DNA of 64,000 nt from Sphingomonas sp. (GCA_013001055.1 JABDNH010000011.1:1-64000); one strand, 5' to 3'. Shown: positions 16,415 through 25,827, counted from the first letter of the stretch. A program made the numbers and translations. Notes: generated by a model not told the origin, from the sequence alone.

Positions 16415-17955
16415 TTTTCCAGCGTCATCCAGGTGACACGGATCGTGCTGCCGTCATCTTCCGTCGTCCCCACGTTTTCGGTGCCAGCGGCCGCCAAAGC
16501 GGCGCGGGCCCGCTCGAGTTGTTCGGATGGGCCGGTCAGCGTGACGCCGTTGTCGCGGCGGGCGGCTGCCCACGCCGCCAGCCCCAGGGCGTCGGCATCG
16601 AGGACGCCTTCGTCATTCCAGCCGATGGACGGGATCGGGCCGAGCGGCGGCACCACCTGAATATCCCAGTCTGGGGCGGTCACGGCGACACGGCGTTCGA
16701 GTTCGCGGTAGGCGCCAAGCGACGCGCCATCGATCACGCGCGCACGCGCAATGGCGCGGCGATTGTCGCGATCGATCATGATCTCCTCTTCGCCGCGTCC
16801 CGTGACCAGCGACAGATCCCGCCGCAGACCAATGATGCGTTGCTCGGCCGCTTCGGCAGCTTCGCGATTGCGCGCTGCAGAAAGCTGCTCGGCCTGCGCG
16901 TCGGCAGCGTTGGCGACGATCAACTGGTTCAATGTCAGGTCGACGGGCTCGCCAATCGACGCTGATACCCGCTCTTCGACCAGACGCTCTGCATTGGCGC
17001 TAAATCGCGGCGTGTTGACGACTGCAGTCACCGAAATCGGTTCTGTCGACATGTCCACATTAAACTCGGCGAGATAGCCGCCTACATTGCGAAACTCGCT
17101 TATGATGCTGTTGCGCGCCAGCGTGGTCGTGCGGGTCTCACGGGCAATGCCGAGAAGCGAGATCGTCAGCGGGACGGCGAGCAGGATGAGGACGATTAGG
17201 ATGCCGACCGATTGCCATCGACTGCGCTTCTTCGACAGGTTGGTTCGAAATCCGTAAAGGCGCGCCATCGCGGCAGCACCTGCCGTGATCGTCACAAGGT
17301 TGGTAATGAACAGCATTAACGCGCCGCCAAAAACAGGCCAGTTCATGGTGGCGAGCCCGAAGCCGATGACGGCCAGAGGAGGCATCAGGGCAACCGCGAT
17401 GGCGACACCGACGATCGTGCCGCCGCGCCCGCGTATCATGGCATAAGCACCGGCCAGCGCCGAGAATAGCGCCACGCCCAGGTCAAGCAGGCTGGGCCTG
17501 GTGCGTCCGGCGATTTCGGCGGTGATGGTCTGGATCGGGCTCATCCAGGTGATGAGAGCGGATATGAGGATCGCCGCGATCACACCCACAAACAATGTCT
17601 TGCCGCTTTCGCGCAGCCATTTGACGTCCCAAATGGCGAGGGCGAAGCCGGCACCGATGATCGGGCCCATCAGAGGCGACAACAACATCGCGCCGATGAC
17701 GACAGCGGTCGACGGGATGATCAGGCCGAGCACCGCAATTCCCGCCGACATGCTGGTCATGAAGACATAGCGGCCGACCAGCGCGCATTCTTCCTTGGTC
17801 CGACGGATGACGTCGAGCTGGTCGACCGTGGCAACAAAGGTTCGGCGCCACCATTGGCGCGCGGCGGCGAACAGTTTCAACGTGTCGCGATCGCGGATAC
17901 GCGGCTTTGCCGGATCGGTCGCGGCCCGTTCGACCCTGGGTGCATCAGCGCTCAT
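16411..17955 (-). CDS. DUF389 family membrane protein
   Basis: A 514-residue inner membrane protein. The core from about residue 60 to 260 has six helices with the DUF389 motifs IIPSTAVVIGAMLLSPLMGP and VALMPPLAVIGFGL. A basic segment and a last helix (ILIVLILLAVPLTISLLG) lead to a large C-terminal soluble part of about 220 residues, with a pair of repeated alpha-beta units. The family (TIGR00341 and relatives) is of unknown function. The N-terminal 50 residues are basic and probably cytoplasmic. It is transcribed alone. Confidence 0.85.
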   Translation of the reverse strand: MSADAPRVERAATDPAKPRIRDRDTLKLFAAARQWWRRTFVATVDQLDVIRRTKEECALVGRYVFMTSMSAGIAVLGLIIPSTAVVIGAMLLSPLMGPIIGAGFALAIWDVKWLRESGKTLFVGVIAAILISALITWMSPIQTITAEIAGRTRPSLLDLGVALFSALAGAYAMIRGRGGTIVGVAIAVALMPPLAVIGFGLATMNWPVFGGALMLFITNLVTITAGAAAMARLYGFRTNLSKKRSRWQSVGILIVLILLAVPLTISLLGIARETRTTTLARNSIISEFRNVGGYLAEFNVDMSTEPISVTAVVNTPRFSANAERLVEERVSASIGEPVDLTLNQLIVANAADAQAEQLSAARNREAAEAAEQRIIGLRRDLSLVTGRGEEEIMIDRDNRRAIARARVIDGASLGAYRELERRVAVTAPDWDIQVVPPLGPIPSIGWNDEGVLDADALGLAAWAAARRDNGVTLTGPSEQLERARAALAAAGTENVGTTEDDGSTIRVTWMTLEN

Positions 17956-17983
17956 AATACGCTTCTAGCCCAGCTTCTGGCGC

Positions 17984-18020
17984 AAAAAAATAGGGGCGAT
18001 GCACCGAAATGCATCGCCCC
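17984..18020 (-). terminator. Rho-independent terminator after the autotransporter gene
   Basis: GGGGCGATGCA at 17993-18003 pairs perfectly with TGCATCGCCCC at 18010-18020, with a six-base loop. On the minus strand it is followed by a run of T (17984-17990). It lies 30 bases past the stop at 18051. Confidence 0.9.
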
Positions 18021-18050
18021 CCGAATGCCATTCCCATGAGGGAAAGCTGG

Positions 18051-19898
18051 TTAGAAGCCGATCGAAAGCGAGAGTGCGGCGCTCGATTCCTCGCCGTTAT
18101 TCTTACTGATGGTTGTCGAAAGCGAAGCGTCGACATGAATCGCGCTCGACAGGCCGGCGGTCAGTCCGACGGCAAGACGGCCATAGGGGTCGCCATCGTC
18201 GCCCTCGACCATCCAGCTGTTGACGATGCCGGGGCTCGACGTTTGCGAGAAGGTGAAGTCACGATCGTCGCTGTTCAGTTCGGCTTCGATGCCGATCATG
18301 CCGTGTGGGCGCAGGATCGCTTCGCCCAAGCCGGCATCGCCGCGAATCTCGAGGCCCAACAGGCCGCGGGTCGAGCTGTAGCTGATATCGTCGACGATCA
18401 GGTTGAGCGCCGGATCGCCGCTTTCGGTGTAGCCGTCGACATCGACACGGGCATGATCGATCGCTGCGACCGGTCCGACGCGCACGCCGCCCGTGCCGAA
18501 CAGGTAGCCGACCTTGGCGCCGGCGACGATGTGATCGCCGTCGGTTTGCGCGGTGCGGCCGAGGCTTTCGACGATGCCGGCGCGCATCAGGTCATGATCC
18601 GCGCTCCCCATGCCGCCATAAGCCTGGAGGAACACAGGGCCGAGCGAATAGACGCCGTAAATGCCGCCCGAAATGCTCGTCAGTTCGGCTTCCGCACCGC
18701 TCGGGCCGGTATATTCGCTGTCGGGCATGCCGTAGCGACCCATGAGGCCGATCTTGCCGGTGCCGAAGCCATATTCGAGACCGCCGCCAACACCGAACCC
18801 CTGAATCTTGAGCGGGTCGGTATCCATCGTCATTTCGCGCGACGTCGAAAAAGCATCACCGCCTACCCAGAACGTGAGGCCGTCGGCGGTTTCGCCGTCA
18901 CGCGGGCTGGGTGTGTCCATGCGGTTTTTCATGGCAAGCCCGAGGCTACGGGCGTCGGCCATCGCCAGTTCGGACGATGCCGACAGCGTCAGCGGTGCGC
19001 TCAATTGCGCCGCGACATATTCGCCGAACACTGCGAAGCCGGCAGACGTCAGGTGCAGCTGGTCGAAATAGAACACATACTGGCTGGCGAGTTGCTGATC
19101 GATGACGCAGCTGGTGTCGGCGGGGCAGGCCTCGCCGATAAAGCCGAATTCGGACAAGTTGGCGTTCACGTTGGCGCCCACCAGCCCGATGTCGAGCGCA
19201 TGAACCATGACGCCCTGACTGGCCAGGGTTCCGAGGTAGGACAGCGTCGCCGCGTTGTAGGCCGCCGAGAAGGCCGAGCGCACGGCGGTGCCGCCGACAA
19301 GATCGCTTTCGGGCAACGTGCCGCTATCGCCGTAGAGCCAACTGATGTTGCGCGCGCCGGCATTGACCAGCGCCCCTACACCGGCGTTGGCGGCTGCGGC
19401 CGATGCCTGCGCTTCGACCGCGGCACCGGCGACCGTGCCACCGTTGAGCTGATAAAAGCGCGCATCGTTACCGCCGATGTTGATGGCGACGAGGTCATTG
19501 GGACCAAAGGTACCCGAGCCGGTCGGGAAGACGCCCCCGCCGCCCGAAAGGAAGATGCCGACTTCGCTGGGGAAGCCCGGAATGCCGCCACTAGTCGGGG
19601 GCAAGCCGCCCGAGTTGGTGTTGCCGCCGACAGCGCGCGCGCCGCCGATGGCATAATTGTCCACCGGCACATCGAGCAGAGCCGAGAGCGTGTCGATATA
19701 GTTGGAGCCGCCCGAGAAGCGGCCAGTAGTGTAGGCGCCCGTCGTGATCGGATCGACCCCGATCAGTTCGAACAGGTTGCCGTCGTCGGCATAGCTGTCG
19801 CCAAATGCGATGACGCGATCGACGCGCTGGGCCTGTGCTGGCGTTGCGGCAATCGCGGCGGCCGCGATGATCGTGGTGGCAAGAAGCTTGGTCTTCAT
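18051..19898 (-). CDS. GDSL/SGNH-esterase autotransporter
   Basis: A 615-residue type Va autotransporter with an esterase passenger. The signal peptide MKTKLLATTIIAAAAIAATP ends at AQA. The passenger (about 25-320) has SGNH block I (VIAFGDSYADDGN), an asparagine block (INIGGNDARF), and the catalytic DQLHLTSAG block near residue 300. The last 270 residues form a beta-barrel with alternating strands, ending in LSLSIGF with the C-terminal aromatic residue recognised by BamA. Relatives include EstA of Pseudomonas, an outer-membrane lipase. A ribosome site GAGGTGA precedes the ATG, and a strong terminator follows. Confidence 0.88.
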   Translation of the reverse strand: MKTKLLATTIIAAAAIAATPAQAQRVDRVIAFGDSYADDGNLFELIGVDPITTGAYTTGRFSGGSNYIDTLSALLDVPVDNYAIGGARAVGGNTNSGGLPPTSGGIPGFPSEVGIFLSGGGGVFPTGSGTFGPNDLVAINIGGNDARFYQLNGGTVAGAAVEAQASAAAANAGVGALVNAGARNISWLYGDSGTLPESDLVGGTAVRSAFSAAYNAATLSYLGTLASQGVMVHALDIGLVGANVNANLSEFGFIGEACPADTSCVIDQQLASQYVFYFDQLHLTSAGFAVFGEYVAAQLSAPLTLSASSELAMADARSLGLAMKNRMDTPSPRDGETADGLTFWVGGDAFSTSREMTMDTDPLKIQGFGVGGGLEYGFGTGKIGLMGRYGMPDSEYTGPSGAEAELTSISGGIYGVYSLGPVFLQAYGGMGSADHDLMRAGIVESLGRTAQTDGDHIVAGAKVGYLFGTGGVRVGPVAAIDHARVDVDGYTESGDPALNLIVDDISYSSTRGLLGLEIRGDAGLGEAILRPHGMIGIEAELNSDDRDFTFSQTSSPGIVNSWMVEGDDGDPYGRLAVGLTAGLSSAIHVDASLSTTISKNNGEESSAALSLSIGF

Positions 19899-19995
19899 GA
19901 AAGGTCACCTCTCCTGGAGGGGCGTTGTCGCCCTCTAAATGATGCCAATTCTTTTAGCTGACCGTGACAGCAACACAAGTGACGCGAAAGCCACA

Positions 19996-20013
19996 ACTGA
20001 CTATAGAGTCAGT
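19996..20013. promoter_or_regulatory. 18-bp palindrome, candidate operator
   Basis: ACTGACT (19996-20002) and AGTCAGT (20007-20013) form a perfect inverted repeat around ATAG. It lies 20 bases before the start of the gene at 20034 and within the divergent region shared with the autotransporter gene. It could bind a dimeric regulator; no family is suggested by the sequence. Confidence 0.35.
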
Positions 20014-20033
20014 AGGCTTGACGGGAGGTACGC

Positions 20034-20660
20034 ATGGCGGCGGACGAATGGTATCGGCAGACCGAATGGACCGAGGAAGGCGCGGCGCTGTTCGAGGAGA
20101 AGATTGCGCGTGCGCGTAGCCAGAAGGCGCAATATCTCACACTTCAGGCATATCACCTCCTCGACGCGCGGCCCGATGTCTCGCTTAAATTGCTCGATCG
20201 TGCCGACGCGGCCGATCAGGCGGGCGATGGGTTCGAACAGGCCCGGATCAATACGTTTCGGGCCGAGGCTAACTTGCGTCTCGGCCAGATCGAAGACGTA
20301 TTGGCGGCCTACAAAAGGGCCATGAAGCGGCAAGACGGCAGCGGCGTGATCTATACATCGGCGGCGCTCGATTACGCGTTTATCGTAAGCTATTTCGAGA
20401 TAGCGGAAGAATATCGTCACGCGCTGCAAATTCTCGAGCAATTCGAAGGCAGTCCGATCGGGCAGACCAATGCGCAGGCGTGGGGTGCCCATGCGCTGAT
20501 ACTCGGCGATCAGGGAGACGCCGCCGCCAAGCCGCTGGCGCGAGATGCGCTTGCTCATCGGGGCGATGATCGGGAAGTGTTGCGCCAGTTACCTCCGCAG
20601 GCCGGCGGCATCCAAATGGCGAATTTCGTGGACCGGCTCGAAGCAATCGCAACTGGATAA
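20034..20660 (+). CDS. Helical-repeat (TPR-like) protein, hypothetical
   Basis: A 208-residue soluble protein with no signal peptide. It is almost all alpha-helical, with TPR-like pairs: YLTLQAYHLLD, VSLKLLDRADAADQAG, RINTFRAEANLRLGQIEDV, and AEEYRHALQILEQF. A GGGAGG ribosome site precedes the ATG. It is followed after 69 bases by the endolysin/holin pair on the same strand, with a palindrome in the gap. A role in protein-protein contact is likely, but the partner is not visible. Confidence 0.6.
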   Translation: MAADEWYRQTEWTEEGAALFEEKIARARSQKAQYLTLQAYHLLDARPDVSLKLLDRADAADQAGDGFEQARINTFRAEANLRLGQIEDVLAAYKRAMKRQDGSGVIYTSAALDYAFIVSYFEIAEEYRHALQILEQFEGSPIGQTNAQAWGAHALILGDQGDAAAKPLARDALAHRGDDREVLRQLPPQAGGIQMANFVDRLEAIATG

Positions 20661-20676
20661 AACACCTGTCCTACAC

Positions 20677-20693
20677 ATAACCAAATAGGTTAT
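20677..20693. promoter_or_regulatory. 17-bp palindrome upstream of the lysis cassette
   Basis: ATAACC and GGTTAT are inverted around AAATA. The element ends 37 bases before the endolysin start and lies in an AT-rich stretch, as a promoter operator would. The binding protein is unknown. Confidence 0.35.
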
Positions 20694-20729
20694 CAGCATC
20701 CCGACTCGGGAAGATGATCGGAGGCGGAG

Positions 20730-21314
20730 ATGCGTGAGATGGGTGACGAGGCGAGCGGAAAAGCACTTGCCGACGGGCTAATTGAGGCGGTCATCGAGCG
20801 AGAAGGTGGCTTCGTCGATCATCCCGACGATCGCGGTGGGCCAACACGGTTCGGCATCACGCGGACGGTGGCGCGCCAGCATGGCTTCACTGGCGATATG
20901 AATGCGTTTCCGCGTGAAGAAGCCGTCGCGATCTACCGGCGCCTTTTCTGGTTGCGTCCAAAATTCAACGAGGTGGCCAGGCGCCTCCCGCGAATAGCGG
21001 CGGAACTGTTCGATACCGGCGTCAATATGGGGCCGGCCGTCGCTACCGGCTTCCTCCAGCGCGCGCTGACCGCGCTCAATCGACAGGGCAAGGACTATCC
21101 GGACCTAGTGCCGGACGGAAGAATCGGCCCTCTGACGCTGGCGGCCCTCGATGCATATCTGGAGGTGCGCGGCGATAGCGGCGGCGAAACGGTGCTGCTG
21201 CGCGCGCTCGAGGCGCTGCAGGGTGAGCGCTACCTGAAACTCGCTGAACAGCGCCCCGCCAATGAGAGCTTCTTGTACGGCTGGCTGGCGAACCGCATCG
21301 GCCAGCTCGGCTGA
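20730..21314 (+). CDS. GH108 peptidoglycan hydrolase (endolysin, GTA type)
   Basis: A 194-residue glycoside hydrolase family 108 muramidase. The catalytic segment EREGGFVDHPDDRGG, with E25 as the likely catalytic acid, is followed by PTRFGIT. A C-terminal peptidoglycan-binding part includes LVPDGRIGPLTLAALDAYL. There is no signal peptide, so release would depend on the holin encoded next. In Rhodobacter capsulatus the gene transfer agent uses a GH108 endolysin next to a small holin, away from the capsid cluster; this pair has the same order. It could also be a prophage remnant. No other phage genes are seen nearby. Confidence 0.85.
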   Translation: MREMGDEASGKALADGLIEAVIEREGGFVDHPDDRGGPTRFGITRTVARQHGFTGDMNAFPREEAVAIYRRLFWLRPKFNEVARRLPRIAAELFDTGVNMGPAVATGFLQRALTALNRQGKDYPDLVPDGRIGPLTLAALDAYLEVRGDSGGETVLLRALEALQGERYLKLAEQRPANESFLYGWLANRIGQLG

Positions 21315-21339
21315 GCCCCCCAATAACAGGAGATACGAT

Positions 21340-21753
21340 ATGAGCATCATCGATACCATCATCGGCCCGGTGGCCAAGATCATCGACAAGATCATTCCTG
21401 ACAAGGAGGCCCGCGACCGCGCCAAGCTGGAACTGCTGCGCTTGCAGGGCGAACAGGAGTTGAAGGAGTTGGAAGTCTCGATCAGCGCGATCGTCACCGA
21501 GGCACAATCGAACGATCCGTGGACCAGTCGCGCGCGGCCAAGCTTCATGTACGTCATGTACACGCTGATCCTGTTTGCCATTCCCATGGGGATCGTCAGC
21601 GTCTTCAGTCCCGAAACCGCGACCGGAATTTCGTCCGGCATGACAGCCTATTTGCGCGGCATCCCCGAAAGCCTCTATGCCCTCTTTGGAACGGGCTATC
21701 TCGGCTACACCGCTGCGCGTACCTACGGGAAGGTGAAGGGCGTCGAACGATGA
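21340..21753 (+). CDS. Holin of 3TM family (GTA/phage type)
   Basis: A 137-residue protein with an amphipathic, charged first half (PDKEARDRAKLELLRLQGEQ) and two strong membrane helices (FMYVMYTLILFAIPMGIVSV and a second near residues 110-130). This matches the GTA_holin_3TM group. It would make membrane lesions that let the neighbouring endolysin reach the cell wall. The start at 21340 is set by AGGAGAT ahead of the ATG, rather than an earlier in-frame ATG inside the endolysin gene. Its stop overlaps the start of an esterase gene (ATGA). Confidence 0.82.
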   Translation: MSIIDTIIGPVAKIIDKIIPDKEARDRAKLELLRLQGEQELKELEVSISAIVTEAQSNDPWTSRARPSFMYVMYTLILFAIPMGIVSVFSPETATGISSGMTAYLRGIPESLYALFGTGYLGYTAARTYGKVKGVER

Positions 21754-22658
21754 CACGAATGATGCGGCTCAAACGGCAGGCACAGCGCCGCGCGCGCCGC
21801 ATCGGTATCGCGGGCGAAAAGATGCTGTCCAACCTCGAGCGGATCGGGGTCAGCCCGGCGAATTTGCTCGATGCGGGCAGCCGGCTGGTCGGCGATCCGT
21901 CGCGACATCTTGCGCATGGGGTCGCCTACGGCCCCGACGCGCGCCAGCGGCTCGACATCTGGGCGCCGAAGGACGGAAGCGGGCCGTGGCCGGTCGTGGT
22001 CTTCTTCTACGGCGGCGGTTGGGTGACAGGGCATCGCAGCGAGTTTGCTTTTGTCGCGCGGGCGCTTGCGACCAGGGGTTACCTTGTCGTGATGCCCGAC
22101 TATCGCCTTGCACCCACCTCGCGCTTTCCCGATTTCGTCGAAGATGGCGCTGATGTGCTCAAGTGGGTGGAAAAGGACATCCACCTCTACGGCGGCGATA
22201 CCGAGCGGCTGGCGATTGGCGGGCATAGTGCGGGCGGGCATCTGGCGGCGCTGCTCCTGCTCGATCCGCGCTATCTGGATGCGGCCAGCGTATCGCCGCG
22301 GCTGCTGAAGGCGGGCGTGCTCCTTTCTGCGCCGTTAGATTTTTACCCTTTTTCGGACCCGCGCCCGATTGCGGCCCTGGGGGCCTGGCCCAGTCCCGAG
22401 GAAACCCAACCGATCACCTTTGCGCGCAGGGATGCCCCGCCAATCTTCATCGGGCATGGCAAGAGCGACATCGTCGTGCGCGCGCGCAACAGCCAGCGAA
22501 TGGCGCGCGCAATCGAGGCGAAAGGCGGCGCGGTGGAGCTCAAGATTTATGAGGGTGCCGGTCACAGCGACCCGATCAAGGCGTTCAGCCCGATCTTTCG
22601 AAAGCGAATGACGTTGCTGGATGATGTGACAGAGTTTCTGGCGCGGCGGTTGGGCTAG
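21750..22658 (+). CDS. Alpha/beta hydrolase (HSL/carboxylesterase type)
   Basis: A 302-residue esterase-like hydrolase. The oxyanion motif is FFYGGGWVTG (a YGGG form of HGGG), the nucleophile is in GGHSAGG, the acid aspartate in GKSDIV, and the histidine in GAGHSDP. There is no signal peptide; the N-terminus is strongly basic (RLKRQAQRRARR). Its ATG overlaps the holin stop, so it is coupled to the lysis genes although no functional link is known. The substrate is unknown; the family includes esterases acting on short acyl chains. Confidence 0.82.
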   Translation: MTRMMRLKRQAQRRARRIGIAGEKMLSNLERIGVSPANLLDAGSRLVGDPSRHLAHGVAYGPDARQRLDIWAPKDGSGPWPVVVFFYGGGWVTGHRSEFAFVARALATRGYLVVMPDYRLAPTSRFPDFVEDGADVLKWVEKDIHLYGGDTERLAIGGHSAGGHLAALLLLDPRYLDAASVSPRLLKAGVLLSAPLDFYPFSDPRPIAALGAWPSPEETQPITFARRDAPPIFIGHGKSDIVVRARNSQRMARAIEAKGGAVELKIYEGAGHSDPIKAFSPIFRKRMTLLDDVTEFLARRLG

Positions 22659-22744
22659 GTCGAATAGCCACGCTCTTCCAATGCCTCGGCCAGCGCGGCG
22701 ATGCGCTTCGTGTTTGCACTGGAAGAATTTCCCCTTTTCGCCAT
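22655..22744 (-). CDS. Possible 29-residue protein, doubtful
   Basis: The 230-base gap before hslV holds a minus-strand frame of 29 codons starting with ATG at 22744. The product starts MAKRGNSSS, and the helical end ALAEALEERGYST looks protein-like; a GGGA element lies eight bases ahead. A competing plus-strand frame of 43 codons (22701-22832, starting MRFVFALEEF) overlaps it and also looks protein-like. Only one can be expected to be real, and both may be chance. Confidence 0.25.
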   Translation of the reverse strand: MAKRGNSSSANTKRIAALAEALEERGYST

Positions 22745-22889
22745 CGATATGTTCCCGGATATCAAGCGCGTGACAGCACGCGAGGGGTTGGTCTTCAGGG
22801 AGTCTGAGCTTCCCTTTGATTGGCCGGCCTAATCGTAGGCCATCGCGCTTCACTTGCACGGCGCGTGGGCGCTCCCCACATTCCCCGCC

Positions 22890-23423
22890 ATGGAACAATA
22901 TCATGGAACGACGATCCTCGGCGTGAAGCGCGAGGGCAAGACGGTGATCGCGGGCGATGGACAAGTCTCGCTCGGCAACACGGTCATCAAACCCAATGCC
23001 ACCAAGGTTCGCCGCCTTGGCTCAGAAGGCAAGGTGATTGGCGGCTTTGCCGGTGCCACCGCGGATGCCTTCACCCTGTTCGAGCGGCTGGAAAAGAAGC
23101 TCGAGGCGCATAATGGCAAATTGCTGCGCGCAGCGGTCGAGCTCGCCAAGGATTGGCGCACCGACAAATATCTTCGCAACCTCGAGGCGATGATGATCGT
23201 CGCCGATGCGGATACGTTGCTGGTGATCACCGGCAATGGCGATGTGCTTGAGCCTGAAGGCGGGATCACCGCGATCGGTTCGGGCGGGAATTTTGCCCTG
23301 AGCGCGGCACGCGCGCTCGCCGACTATGAGCAGGACGCGGAGAAATTGGCGCGCAGGGCGATGGGAGTCGCCGCCGATATCTGCGTTTTCACCAACGGCA
23401 ATCTTACGGTGGAAAGCGTATGA
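22890..23423 (+). CDS. hslV: ATP-dependent protease subunit HslV (ClpQ)
   Basis: Proteasome-like peptidase of the HslVU complex. The six-residue propeptide MEQYHG is removed to expose the catalytic T7 of [10 protein letters not shown]. The 177-residue length, the [11 protein letters not shown] strand and the [15 protein letters not shown] helix are typical. The start at 22890 follows from the propeptide. A possible heat-shock promoter (CTTGCA, 17 bases, CCACAT) ends only nine bases before the ATG. Its stop overlaps the hslU start (ATGA). Confidence 0.97.
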   Translation: MEQYHGTTILGVKREGKTVIAGDGQVSLGNTVIKPNATKVRRLGSEGKVIGGFAGATADAFTLFERLEKKLEAHNGKLLRAAVELAKDWRTDKYLRNLEAMMIVADADTLLVITGNGDVLEPEGGITAIGSGGNFALSAARALADYEQDAEKLARRAMGVAADICVFTNGNLTVESV

Positions 23424-24748
23424 ACCAACCATTCCAAATCGTCGAAGAAAATGCCGAACCGCTGACGCCTCGCGCGATCGTGGCGGCGCTGGATGAACAT
23501 ATTATTGGTCAGAAGGACGCCAAGAAGGCCGTCGCGGTTGCCTTGCGCAATCGCTGGCGCCGGCAGCAATTGAGCGACGAGCTCAAGGCCGAGGTGACGC
23601 CCAAGAACATTCTCATGATCGGGCCGACGGGGTGCGGCAAGACCGAGATCAGTCGGCGCTTGGCCAAGCTTGCCGATGCGCCCTTCGTGAAGGTCGAGGC
23701 GACCAAGTTCACCGAGGTCGGCTATGTCGGCCGCGATGTCGAACAGATTGCCCGCGACCTGGTCGAGGACGCGGTGCGCCTCGAGCGCGACCGCCGCCGT
23801 GAAGCGGTGAAGGAAGCTGCGCAGGACGCGGCGATCGAAACATTGCTCGATGCGCTGGTCGGCAAGGGCGCCTCCGAAGCGACGCGGCAGAGTTTCCTCA
23901 AGCGACTCGACGAAGGCTCGCTCGACGAGACCGAGGTCGAGATCGAGGTTTCGGATGCCCCGCAAATGCCGTTCGACATGGGCGGCAATGGCCAGATGGG
24001 GATGATCAACCTGTCGGACATGATGTCCAAGCTTTCGGGTCAAATGCCCAAGAAAAAGCGCAAGCTCAAAGTGAAGGCTGCATTCGAGCGCTTGGTCGAG
24101 GAAGAAGCCGACAAGCGCCTCGACATGGACGACGTGAACCAGACGGCGTTGGAAAATGCCGAGAGCAACGGAATCGTGTTCCTCGATGAAATCGACAAGA
24201 TCGCGGTGAGTGATGTGCGCGGCGGCTCGGTGAGCCGCGAGGGCGTACAGCGTGACCTCCTGCCGCTGATCGAAGGCACGACGGTGGCGACGAAATACGG
24301 GCCGCTCAAGACCGATCATATCCTCTTCATCGCCTCGGGCGCCTTCCACGTCGCCAAGCCTTCGGACATGCTGCCTGAATTGCAGGGCCGCCTGCCGATC
24401 CGGGTCGAACTCCGCGCGCTGACCAAGGAAGACTTCGAGGCGATCCTCAAGGACACGCGCGCTTCGCTGACCGAACAGTATCGCGCGCTGCTGGCGACCG
24501 AGGATGTCACCATCGACTTCACCGATGATGCCATCGCCAAGCTTGCCGAGATCGCTGCCGACGTGAACGAGACAGTCGAAAATATTGGCGCACGGCGACT
24601 GCAGACGGTGATGGAAAAATTGCTTGAGGAAGTAAGCTTCACTGCCGAGGAGAAGAAGGGGCAGACGATCACGATCGATGACGACTTCGTCGCCGAACAA
24701 CTCGCCGAGATTGCAGGCGACACCGACCTCAGCCGTTACGTTCTTTAG
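23420..24748 (+). CDS. hslU: ATP-dependent protease ATPase subunit HslU (ClpY)
   Basis: AAA+ unfoldase that feeds substrates to HslV. The 442-residue protein has Walker [10 protein letters not shown], the GYVGRDVEQ pore loop, an intermediate I-domain of about 130 residues rich in charged helices, Walker B FLDEIDK, the sensor region FIASGAFHV, and the C-terminal RYVL end that inserts into HslV. Translationally coupled to hslV. Its stop overlaps that of the next minus-strand gene by four bases. Confidence 0.97.
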   Translation: MNQPFQIVEENAEPLTPRAIVAALDEHIIGQKDAKKAVAVALRNRWRRQQLSDELKAEVTPKNILMIGPTGCGKTEISRRLAKLADAPFVKVEATKFTEVGYVGRDVEQIARDLVEDAVRLERDRRREAVKEAAQDAAIETLLDALVGKGASEATRQSFLKRLDEGSLDETEVEIEVSDAPQMPFDMGGNGQMGMINLSDMMSKLSGQMPKKKRKLKVKAAFERLVEEEADKRLDMDDVNQTALENAESNGIVFLDEIDKIAVSDVRGGSVSREGVQRDLLPLIEGTTVATKYGPLKTDHILFIASGAFHVAKPSDMLPELQGRLPIRVELRALTKEDFEAILKDTRASLTEQYRALLATEDVTIDFTDDAIAKLAEIAADVNETVENIGARRLQTVMEKLLEEVSFTAEEKKGQTITIDDDFVAEQLAEIAGDTDLSRYVL

Positions 24749-25449
24749 GGCGCCCCGGGATCGCGATATCGCCAGGGCAGTCCCACTGAGAAGGGGCTCC
24801 ACAGGCTGGTTTCGACGCCTGCGATCCTGAGTCGTTCTGCGACCCATTGATTACAGGTCTGCACGAGATTGAACGGGCCCTTGCCTTCGTAAAAGGCGTC
24901 AGAGCCGAAATAGCCGTCGACACCGAGCCGCTGTGCGCTGCCGTTTTCCTGTAACGCAAAGGTTTCGCGCGCGGCGGCGAATAGACGGCGATACTGGGCC
25001 TTGGTGAGACGAAGTTCCGCGGCGGTCCATGCGTGCGGCCGCGTCACCCACTGCACGTGCATGACCCGGTCGCCGCTGACCATGGAATCAAGGGCCACTC
25101 CGGGTTTGAGATCAGCCCAGTCCTTGGCGGTGGTGTAGATGCCCCTGTCGCCGGCCCCAATCATGACCCAGCCCGCATCGTACCAGCGCGGGTCGGCGAT
25201 GTCGGTTGGCTGGAACAGCGGGCGCCATTCCACGCCCGCGGCCTCGACCGGGAAGACGATATCGAGGTGCACGCCATTATCGGCAAGATAGATGGTGACG
25301 CCCTCTTCGGGCTCTTCCCAAGCCGTGTTGACCGGAATGACGCTGCCTAGCGCGGCCAGGCCGATGAAGCTGGCAAGCGGGATCAGGATGATCGCGGCCA
25401 GGATCCTGGCGACCTGACTGATGCGGGACTGCTTTTTGCGGCGAGGCAT
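24745..25449 (-). CDS. DUF2459 (TIGR02117) family protein
   Basis: A 234-residue protein with a basic N-terminus and one membrane helix (about residues 15-38). The rest is periplasmic, with family landmarks [32 protein letters not shown], and [14 protein letters not shown]. The conserved histidine and cysteine suggest a cysteine-hydrolase-like site, but function is unknown. It lies between hslU and tRNA-Pro. Confidence 0.8.
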   Translation of the reverse strand: MPRRKKQSRISQVARILAAIILIPLASFIGLAALGSVIPVNTAWEEPEEGVTIYLADNGVHLDIVFPVEAAGVEWRPLFQPTDIADPRWYDAGWVMIGAGDRGIYTTAKDWADLKPGVALDSMVSGDRVMHVQWVTRPHAWTAAELRLTKAQYRRLFAAARETFALQENGSAQRLGVDGYFGSDAFYEGKGPFNLVQTCNQWVAERLRIAGVETSLWSPFSVGLPWRYRDPGAP

Positions 25450-25578
25450 GGGTCCGCTTTTTCAGAAGAAGCCGACGATTGAAAGCGTCGTGCGACGAAG
25501 AGCATCATCCGGTGGCGACCAATTTCCCGAGCAGCCGCAAATCGTCCACCGGACGATTATTCTTTAGGCTGCATGGAA

Positions 25579-25658
<80 letters not shown>

Positions 25659-25827
25659 ACCGGCCGCGAACTTGTTTCGGTGTCGCGGCGAGGGCGCTCC
25701 CTAGCGCCGTCGGCGAGGCAGTGCAACATTCTTGGCAGGGTCTTGATCAGATGATAGGGGGCTCCCACGTCTTTGCCGGGGGAAGGTACGCCAACCCGGC
25801 ATGCCTCCGAGAGAATAGAGCTTCACG

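Noticed and set aside
18009-19961. 650-codon plus-strand frame opposite the autotransporter
   Set aside because: It is the antisense shadow of a high-GC gene; the minus-strand frame has the signal peptide, SGNH blocks, barrel, ribosome site and terminator.
23324-24847. 507-codon minus-strand frame opposite hslU
   Set aside because: Composition is typical of an antisense shadow and the plus-strand hslU is certain.
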